Part shown: piece after piece, positions 63,559 to 64,000 of the stretch
How positions within the stretch are numbered: the first letter of the stretch is position 1
Layout: the number at the start of each line of letters is the position of its first letter
Source: Akkermansia muciniphila
Lineage (GTDB): Bacteria; Verrucomicrobiota; Verrucomicrobiia; Verrucomicrobiales; Akkermansiaceae
Direction of reading: 5' to 3'
DNA length: 64,000 nt
Assembly (NCBI GenBank): GCA_945860285.1
Contig: CAMAQB010000006.1
Location: 1 to 64,000 of the forward strand
Translations under genes and position numbers: made by a program
The notes under the pieces: model-generated
The model's database searches: none
Told to the model about the DNA's origin: nothing
Seen by the model: the letters and a program-made list of their open reading frames with translations, nothing else

Positions 63559-64000
63559 CTAGCGGCGCGGCAGCAGAGGCAATCCAAGCTCTTTCAGAAA
63601 ATCATTGTGCTTCCCGGTAGCTGTATTGATTGCTGCTTCGATCTCCACCAGGTCGGCATTGGTCTCTTCAAGGTCGATCTCTTTTTCGCCCACCGCCGTG
63701 CTGATGTAGCGGGAGATGTTCAGGTTGTAGCCGTTCTTCTCGATCTCGTCCATGTCCACCCGCCGGGAGTAGCGGGTCTCCTCCGTACGGTTCTGATAGG
63801 TATCGATGATCTTGGCGATGTGCTCAGGCGTCAGTTGGTTCTGGCGCTTGCCTTTCACGAAGTGCTCGGCGGCGTTGATGAAGAGCACGTCGTCCGGCTT
63901 CTTGCACTTCTTGAGGACGAGGATGCACACCGGGATGCCGGTGGAGTAGAAGAGGTTCGCGGGCAGGCCGACGACGGTGTCGATGTGGCCGTCCTTGAGC
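63559..64000 (-). CDS. hsdM: type I restriction-modification system M subunit (HsdM), C-terminal part
   Basis: The minus-strand frame is open from the window edge to the stop at 63559. It encodes LKDGHIDTVVGLPANLFYSTGIPVCILVLKKCKKPDDVLFINA, then KRQNQLTPEHIAKIIDTYQNR and NGYNLNISRYIS, the characteristic C-terminal third of HsdM N6-adenine methylases. The SAM and NPPF motifs lie outside the window. HsdM pairs with HsdS and HsdR in type I systems. Stop and frame are intact. The partner genes should lie to the right or have been lost. Confidence 0.9.
   Translation of the reverse strand, partial: LKDGHIDTVVGLPANLFYSTGIPVCILVLKKCKKPDDVLFINAAEHFVKGKRQNQLTPEHIAKIIDTYQNRTEETRYSRRVDMDEIEKNGYNLNISRYISTAVGEKEIDLEETNADLVEIEAAINTATGKHNDFLKELGLPLLPRR

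Overview
The window is a chromosomal segment from a moderately GC-rich bacterium that I place, with moderate confidence, in Verrucomicrobiota. The reasons are a ~1150-residue pilin-like protein of the Verru_Chthon cassette A type (16602-20057), several lineage-type hypothetical proteins, a Gld-type ABC operon and short dispersed palindromes with a REP-associated transposase. All calls come from reading the sequence and the supplied translations; no database search was run.

Layout. 1-1270 is a degenerate junk zone: the right end of an ISAs1-type IS, a parvulin-type isomerase pseudogene split by a 216-bp MITE-like insert, a fragment resembling the tail of ribosomal protein L24, and a frameshifted HupE/UreJ remnant. 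1272-8954 encodes six secreted or envelope proteins (two beta-barrels, an NTF2-like protein, a repeat/TPR protein, a lipoprotein alpha/beta hydrolase and a DUF4105 membrane protein). 8956-15042 holds housekeeping genes (lipB, ruvC, a DEAD-box helicase, tRNA-Cys, purN) and a DUF2868/DUF3482 membrane-protein/GTPase pair. 15405-16251 is a REP palindrome/RAYT transposase unit. 16602-34683 mixes the pilin-like protein, bioA, an aminotransferase, prmA, tRNA-Gly, trpC, rdgB, a fasciclin-domain protein, a cation diffusion facilitator and small enzymes.

34684-38224 begins with two gene remnants and continues with a compact three-gene methyltransferase / FAD-oxidoreductase / type III polyketide synthase operon, followed by a large secreted sialate-O-acetylesterase-type protein. 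41938-50319 is an accessory island bounded by a 176-bp direct duplication of the dgt 5' region. It carries DUF3024, an XRE regulator with its own palindromic operator, an ImmA/IrrE metalloprotease, an Eco57I-like type IIG restriction-modification enzyme, a HEPN-like protein, and a three-gene overlapping set starting with a TIGR04255 protein. Its left edge is an in-frame chimera of the dgt start and the tail of a second restriction enzyme gene; its right edge is a broken trmL fragment ending exactly at the duplication. Intact dgt follows.

51626-56392 is a GldA/GldF/GldG-like/DUF4340 export operon; 56688-62808 is gltB-gltD (glutamate synthase), then an HU-family gene. The window ends inside an hsdM-like type I methylase gene on the minus strand, so a second restriction system starts at the right edge.

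The most interesting part is the dgt island: the boundaries record its assembly by short-homology recombination, and it contains at least two uncharacterised candidate defence components (the Rx4H HEPN-like protein and the TIGR04255 trio).
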